The notes under the pieces: generated by a model
What the model was told of the DNA's origin: nothing
Seen by the model: the letters and a program-made list of their open reading frames with translations, nothing else
Databases searched by the model: none
Virus record (IMG/VR): IMGVR_UViG_3300030104_004975
Location: 1-30,019 of that record
Source: a virus
Length of the DNA stretch: 30,019 nt
Direction: 5' to 3' (one strand)
Shown here: piece after piece, positions 29,857 to 30,019 of the stretch
Position numbering within the stretch: position 1 is the first letter of the stretch
How the letters are laid out: each line of letters begins with the position of its first letter
Program-made: the position numbers and the translations under genes

Positions 29857-30019
29857 CTAGTCGATTTGCTTTTCATTCCATTCACGGATTGCAGCGCGAA
29901 GTTCCCAATCCGCTGCACTGAAATAGCTCACCACGAGCTCAAGATTCTCTTCGTCGAGCAATCGCCAATGCTTACGCCGCAACGAACGCGCCTTGCGACG
30001 TTGCGATGGCACAGAATCA
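29857..30019 (-). CDS. Small helical protein, start possibly outside the window
   Basis: The frame is open to the window edge; a GTG at 30012 would give 51 residues, but the start may lie beyond the window. It is basic at the start (P-S-Q-R-R-K-A-R-S-L-R-R-K-H-W-R), then acidic and helical (L-L-D-E-E-N-L-E-L-V-V-S-Y-F), and ends W-E-L-R-A-A-I-R-E-W-N-E-K-Q-I-D. No family was recognised. It lies upstream of the terminator and is probably an end-of-operon gene transcribed in the same direction as the terminases. Confidence 0.55.
   Translation of the reverse strand, partial: DSVPSQRRKARSLRRKHWRLLDEENLELVVSYFSAADWELRAAIREWNEKQID

Overview
The window is most likely a piece of the genome of a temperate, short-tailed (podovirus, T7-like virion plan) bacteriophage in its free, attP-bearing form. 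A convergent layout supports this. A rightward early/integration module (positions 1-4073) and a leftward late module (30019 down to about 4384) meet at an attachment site. The attachment core copies the 3' half of a tRNA with anticodon CAT, and phage genes lie on both sides of it, which is the arrangement of attP rather than attL or attR. The anticodon stem carries the GGG/CCC pairs typical of initiator tRNA-fMet. The host is therefore a bacterium, probably an aquatic proteobacterium, but the sequence does not fix the taxon.

Positions 1-2442, plus strand: a tight, translationally coupled early operon. It holds the end of a DUF669-type protein with an SSB-like acidic tail, a one-helix membrane peptide, a coiled-coil protein, a winged-helix-like protein, a PD-(D/E)XK nuclease with a Cas4/AddB-like cysteine cluster, a tiny lipoprotein and an AlpA/excisionase-type HTH protein. 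Positions 2443-4073: a leader with two matching dyads over a candidate promoter and a long hairpin, then a 32-aa ORF, a small HTH protein and a tyrosine integrase. Positions 4074-4383: a bidirectional terminator and attP, whose tRNA core is flanked by two copies of a tandem arm-type repeat.

Positions 4384-7065, minus strand: small membrane, lipoprotein and coiled-coil proteins that look like a holin/spanin lysis cluster, including an embedded overlapping gene, then a secreted protein and a tail assembly chaperone-like protein. Positions 7075-11101: an adhesion module with three tandem paralogues in an AT-richer stretch, two small structural proteins and a T7-type tail fibre. Positions 11142-23975: large internal virion/ejection proteins (one with a C-terminal lytic transglycosylase domain), tail nozzle and adaptor proteins, an HNH-like protein and the major capsid protein. 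Positions 24093-29785: scaffold, a small Bbp19-like protein, portal, a protein with a (Asn-Gly)20 tract, large terminase and a probable small terminase. The late genes run in the order terminase, portal, scaffold, capsid, tail, ejection proteins, fibres, lysis.

The most unusual spot is the roughly 220-bp gap between the two terminase genes. It holds G/C homopolymers, several perfect hairpins, a tRNA anticodon-arm-like element sharing 18 of 21 bases with the attP core, and a tandem motif sharing 18 of 20 bases with the integrase arm-type repeats, in the same order and orientation as at attP. It looks like a second, degenerate attachment-like site. The large terminase gene beside it has no ordinary start codon in frame. 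No RNA polymerase, DNA polymerase, repressor or stand-alone endolysin is recognisable here; they may lie outside the window.
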